Source of the DNA: Microvelia longipes
Taxonomy: Eukaryota > Arthropoda > Insecta > Hemiptera > Veliidae
Assembly (NCBI GenBank): GCA_018340805.1
Contig: JACMZG010000008.1
Location: forward strand, 80,353,542 to 80,417,541
Length of the DNA stretch: 64,000 nucleotides
Reading direction: 5' to 3'
The notes under the pieces are model-generated. The model saw only the letters and a list, made by a program, of their open reading frames with translations, did no database searches and was not told where the DNA came from. A program made the position numbers and the translations under genes. Shown piece after piece: positions 60,350-64,000 of this stretch. Every line of letters starts with the position of its first letter. Position 1 is the stretch's first letter.

Positions 60350-60820
60350 CGAGCAACAATCGATTTATATGATACCTTTCCTAATAGAGCTAAAGGTCCC
60401 TGCTTCGTTTTTCGATCATTGCTAAAACTTGATCTACTCTCATTTCAATGCTTATTCCATTATTGCAAATAGAAAACCAAAATGAACTTTAAAAATATGA
60501 TATGTTCATTATAATATTTAAACGATAATATTAATTTCGAATGCAGGTCATATTTAATGTCATTATATTTCCGAATTAAAGTCTGAAAATCCGAGAAATG
60601 CCATTTGAATTTAAATTATTCCGAACGGGGTTTAAAATTCAGCTTGAACTAAGTCATATTTTTCAGAGCATTAAACGGTTTTAGATAATGTATTCTTTTT
60701 GTTAGATTTACAATACTCTGAATAGAAATGATGGTGTCACTGCTTCATTTTGAATTATAATGAATAAGATTAATGGTTTTGGGTAAAAATTATATTGAAC
60801 TCTTTTAAATAATATCATTT
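60350..60820. other. AT-rich DNA without a recognisable feature
   Basis: Nothing supportable. Confidence 0.45.
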
Positions 60821-60824
60821 GACA

Positions 60825-61497
60825 CTACAGAGTTTTTCAAATCGGGAATTGTTGACAAAATATTATTGTGCGAGAGTGGGACATGACATTATGTCGAGTC
60901 ATCAATGATGACGAATGTCGAATGATGGAACAGTTTCCAGATGTAGCATTGCATTTTGCTTGTTACATTTCCTAGGTGCCTCTCGCACAATTATATTGTA
61001 TCTGCTCGCTACATCTTGGAGCTGCTCCATCAGTCTGCTCAAATATTTCGCTACATCTGGGAGCTGCCCCATCAGTCTGCTCAAATATTTCGCTACATCT
61101 GGGAGCTGCTCCATCAGTCTGTTCAAATATTTCGCTACATCTGTGAGCTGCTCCATCAGTCTGCTCATTATTCATTGGTAGTAATAATATTTTGTCCCAC
61201 TCTGTTTCGTTAAGTCTAACTCAACATTGCGCCAACAAAGCCTAAACTCTCTCTGCCTTTTAAAAATTTCCTAAGAATATAAAGTTATGTATTCATGTAA
61301 GGTTATGTATAAAGTGACGAGGGTTTAGGCTATGTCGGCACCTTGGAGATTGAGACGTAACGAAACAGAGTGGGAAATTATGTCGGGCCAATAATAATTA
61401 CGAATGTCGAATGATATAACAATTCCTAAATAAAGCATAGCATAGAACTTTGCTGTTCCATTCTAAGGCGAAACTCGCACAATTATATTATGTCTCT
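60825..61497. mobile_element. TTGTGCGAGAG inverted-repeat element with a minisatellite inside
   Basis: Starts with CATTTGACACTACAGAGTTT and ATTGTGCGAGAG, and ends with CTCGCACAATTATATTATGT. ATGTCGAGTCATCAATGATG, CAGATGTAGCATTGCATTTT and CTTGTTACATTTCCTAGGTG repeat blocks of 40440-41085 in reverse order. A first internal CTCTCGCACAATTATATTG (near 60980) closes a smaller palindrome with the start. No coding region is supported. Confidence 0.65.
61006..61168. repeat. 42 bp minisatellite, about 3.8 copies
   Basis: Units run from CGCTACATCTGGGAGCTGCT through CCATCAGTCTGCTCAAATAT to TT with few differences. Being a multiple of three with no stop, the array gives false 14-residue peptide repeats on both strands. 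The first half resembles the host element's own GCTACATCTGGGAACTGTT block, so the array probably arose by amplification of it. Confidence 0.9.
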
Positions 61498-61674
61498 TTT
61501 ATATAGCAGCTGTACGCTGTACAAGTCTGAACTTTTAATAGTTCTCTCCAATAGTTGACCTTATCTTCTGGAATATTCAAAGTTATCCGTTCCAAATTTT
61601 CAATATTCAGAGCTGGGGCCTCTGCCGGCGTTACCATTACTCAACAATACGAATAATTTACAACTTAAAGGACC

Positions 61675-61805
61675 CTATAACCCTCCAAGTCCATATTCAA
61701 CTCCGTAGGTCAGAGCCAAGATTTTATCTTCGCCTACAGCTTTGTTATTATTCATCAACTTCTTTATCCATAGCCTTTACCTTCTCCGTTTTCAAGTACT
61801 TATTT
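61675..61805 (-). repeat. Dispersed repeat shared with 43175-43280
   Basis: On the minus strand: AATAAGTACTTGAAAACGGA, GGCTATGGAT, AAGCTGTAGGCG, GGCTCTGACCTACGGA and a GGGTCC end, in the same order as at 43.2 kb and again preceded by (TA)n. Class unknown. Confidence 0.6.
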
Positions 61806-61815
61806 TTGTAGCTAT

Positions 61816-61819
61816 TATA

Positions 61820-61877
<58 letters not shown>

Positions 61878-61962
61878 TATATATATTATACATATATATA
61901 AATATATATATATAGCAATATATATATACTATATGTAATAATATATGTATATATATAGCATT
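61816..61962. repeat. (TA)n microsatellite
   Basis: Alternating TA, degenerate after 61890. Confidence 0.88.
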
Positions 61963-61964
61963 TA

Positions 61965-62940
61965 CCAACGTTTTAAAATACCAAAAAAATAAAATAAATA
62001 AATGGCTTAAATTTATTCATAGCGAGAGCATTAAAAGAATATTAAAAAGAAAGATTAAAAGAGATTGAAGCATAACTAGGTTAAGTTAAGCTAGAGGAGC
62101 TAACGGGCCTAACATAAGAAATGAAGCTTACAAGTCGACTGGTAAGCTACCACGGCATGATTTACATTGTTAATAAGCTGTCTAGAATATACGCAAAGAG
62201 TCGCTTCTTAGCAATAACAATAAAGCTTGTACATTCAAAACAGACAACTTTTTAGAAATAGGCAAGGCAAATATTTCTGTGGGTTGGTAACACTTGCAAG
62301 CCTTAGATTATATTAAGTAAAGAATTTAAATCACAGTTTTCGCAATAAACAGATTTCATAAGTCAGACTTAACCCTAATACTTTATTATTTGTTTGGATT
62401 CCCTGACTTAATTGTCAATAAACATGATCATGTAGAATATCTAAACTTATGAGTTAAATTTCAATTAAGTTTTCGCCAACATTAGTATAACAGTTCATAC
62501 TTATAACTTAGTTGTATTGAGAAACATCTTTCTTATAGAGTGGCATGATTGATAGATATTCGATTAACACCCAACTACAACTTTACCGACGATGACATGA
62601 CACTTCTTCACAAACAGAACTTCAGAAGGTAGCTGAAGCCCTGGCAAATTACCTAGCCCGTTACTGAACAAATTTATATTTTTTCAACGAACAGTCTGTA
62701 GTACCATCCTCACTGCTCTTCACGAAATACAAAAACATAACATACAAATAGTCTGACTTATTAGTTCACCATCTCTACTTAAAGTATTGTTATTTTAAGT
62801 ACTGTTATCATAAACATAACCTTTTATTTCAACGATAAAATGAGCTAATGAGGTAGGAATATTGGGGTAGAGTTTTATGGGAGCGGGACTTATTGAAAAG
62901 AATATATAAATATATTTGAGGTTTATGTATATATACATAC
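61965..62940. other. Unassigned AT-rich DNA
   Basis: No gene, RNA or array is supported. Confidence 0.45.
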
Positions 62941-62942
62941 AT

Positions 62943-62960
62943 ACATACACACACACACAC

Positions 62961-63034
<74 letters not shown>

Positions 63035-63050
63035 ATAATACATACATATA
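62943..63050. repeat. (CA)n then (TA)n microsatellite
   Basis: CATACACACACACACACATA is followed by about 85 bp of alternating TA. The minus-strand open frame across it is an artefact of the repeat. Confidence 0.92.
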
Positions 63051-63059
63051 TGTATGTAT

Positions 63060-63520
63060 TAGACTCAATGATTTTCGAACACTTTTAAAAAATGATTTTA
63101 CTTCAAAAAGGTGTCTGATCTTTATAACACATGTATAAAAATAACAATTTATTATTTACATCAGTTCTGGCATTATTGATTGACATTTATTCATAAAAAT
63201 CACGTTCTTTTAACTAATACATTTGAAATATTCTTATATAAATTTTAAAAAAATGTATATTTAGTATGTATACTCTGTATATCCATAGAGATAGCATAGA
63301 ATGGAGTCCATTATAAATAATGAAAGACGACAAGAAGAAATTATGAATTAAAAAATAATTACTATTAGGAAAAGAACTACTTTAATTCTTCATTTTTTTT
63401 TATAAACAGGAACAATATATTTCAATCCATTTGGAGTATAATTAAAAAATAATGATTTTTCTAATAATAACTAAGTTCCCTTCAACACGGCAAGTATGTC
63501 ACATCTACAGTTTTTGTTGT
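63060..63520. other. AT-rich DNA without a recognisable feature
   Basis: Nothing supportable. Confidence 0.45.
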
Positions 63521-63523
63521 TCC

Positions 63524-63800
63524 ATTTACCACAAGTATATCCACTGATTTTGTTGGATTATAAAAGTTAAGCAGTATCGAGCGAAGTCAGTGCTTGGATG
63601 GGTGACATCAGGGAATAAAACTGATGTTTTGACTGCCTGAGGACAAGCTAAGCGAGTCCATAAACGTACAGCAGTATAATAAAGTAATTTCAATATTATG
63701 AGGACGAGAGAAGTGAGTCCGTTGCGACTTACTCCGGACATACGTTGCAAATTCGATATGGTAAAGATATTTTCCGAAATCCCCCGTACCCGATTTTGTT
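63524..63800 (+). repeat. 5S rRNA-derived SINE-like unit: 5S head and composite tail
   Basis: 63524-63640 follows a 5S rRNA gene almost end to end. ACCACAAGTATATCCACTGA corresponds to the 5' part. AAAAGTTAAGCAGTATCGAG and GCTTGGATGGGTGAC correspond to the internal control region (box A and box C). AGGGAATAAAACTGATGTTT corresponds to the 3' part. It is too diverged to be a functional 5S gene. The tail follows directly: GAGGACAAGCTAAGCGAGTCC, GAGGACGAGAGAAGTGAGTCC, a decayed third block and CCCGTACCCGATTTTGTT. The order 5S head then body is that of 5S-derived SINEs (SINE3 type). The assignment to that class is inference. Confidence 0.72.
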
Positions 63801-63804
63801 TATT

Positions 63805-63990
63805 ACTTTCTAGCACATTTAAACAATTTAAACTTTCTAGCACATTTAAACAATTTAAACTTTCTAGCACATTTAAACAACAATTTAAACTTTCTAGCAC
63901 ATTTAAACAATTTAAACTTTCAAGCACATTTAAACAATTTAAACTTTCTAGCACATTTAAACAACAATTTAAACTTTCCAGCACATTGCA
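63805..63990. repeat. 27/30 bp minisatellite with a three-unit super-period
   Basis: Units run CTTTCTAGCACATTTAAACA then ATTTAAA, with ACA inserted in every third unit. Lengths read 27, 27, 30, 27, 27, 30 and then a partial unit, an 84 bp higher-order period. The array starts directly after the SINE-like tail. Being a multiple of three, it produces a long false open frame on the minus strand. Confidence 0.9.
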
Positions 63991-64000
63991 TTTGTTAAAC

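Noticed and set aside
60902..61213. Overlapping open frames with 14-residue repeats on both strands
   Set aside because: Caused by the 42 bp minisatellite; frames are open in several phases at once, which argues against selection for a protein.
63524..63640. Functional 5S rRNA gene
   Set aside because: Too many changes in paired regions, no terminal stem, no T-run terminator at the proper place, and it is fused to a repeat tail.
63526..63984. 152-codon minus-strand frame with a nine-residue repeat
   Set aside because: It is produced by the 27/30 bp minisatellite plus the 5S-derived repeat read backwards; no protein family signal.

Overview
This is AT-rich, repeat-dominated eukaryotic (most likely animal) genomic DNA with no intact gene that I can support. 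The evidence is the abundance of (TA)n tracts and minisatellites, remnants of Pol III-type repeats (5S rRNA-like and tRNA-like), non-LTR retrotransposon debris, a pogo/Tigger DNA transposon, miniature inverted-repeat elements and a scaffold gap of exactly 1000 N. An arthropod or other invertebrate is plausible from the R2-like retrotransposon tail and the pogo-type termini, but the species cannot be named from this sequence.

The dominant large-scale structure is very probably an assembly artefact. Bases 18403-29858 are a noisy, indel-rich reverse complement of 29991-41860, and the two arms meet at a (TA)n tract (29859-29990). Bases 11524-17402 are a third, nearly identical copy of 29991-35836 in the same orientation, and they run straight into the N gap (17403-18402). 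The simplest reading is a fold-back long read plus an unmerged contig overlap. The true locus would then be 1-17402 joined to 35837-64000, with 17403-35836 redundant.

Layout: 1-11 kb holds a degraded non-LTR RNase H region (minus strand, about 1360-2330), a TA-flanked inverted-repeat element (5128-5816), a pogo/Tigger element with a broken transposase (8003-8856), a 0.7 kb fold-back element carrying tRNA-like modules (9711-10412) and a three-copy 148-150 bp tandem repeat (10643-11010). 11-17 kb holds a tRNA-like repeat, a 13-copy 50 bp minisatellite and a speculative signal-peptide first exon (14031-14088). 18.4-41.9 kb is the palindrome; its unique right half adds 96 bp and 29 bp minisatellites, a fold-back element with a hammerhead-ribozyme-like motif (39449-39705) and a duplicated inverted-repeat element (40440-41085). 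42-50 kb holds a diverged, probably genuine 2.7 kb palindrome (44390-47080), a 0.6 kb dispersed repeat (47581-48180) and the 5'-truncated tail of an R2-like retrotransposon (49389-49721). 50-64 kb holds a tRNA-derived SINE-like module, further minisatellites, a second hammerhead-like motif (59359-59408) and a 5S rRNA-derived SINE-like unit (63524-63800).

One dispersed family links the window: a roughly 0.7 kb composite element with a 5' hairpin, a conserved middle often containing the palindrome TGACGTCA, a 5S rRNA-like module, and a 3' tail built from GAGGACGAGCG-like sub-repeats. Three near-complete independent copies (16750, 48458, 57898) and many fragments are present. No operon-like or pathway relation between genes can be inferred, since the coding remnants all belong to mobile elements.
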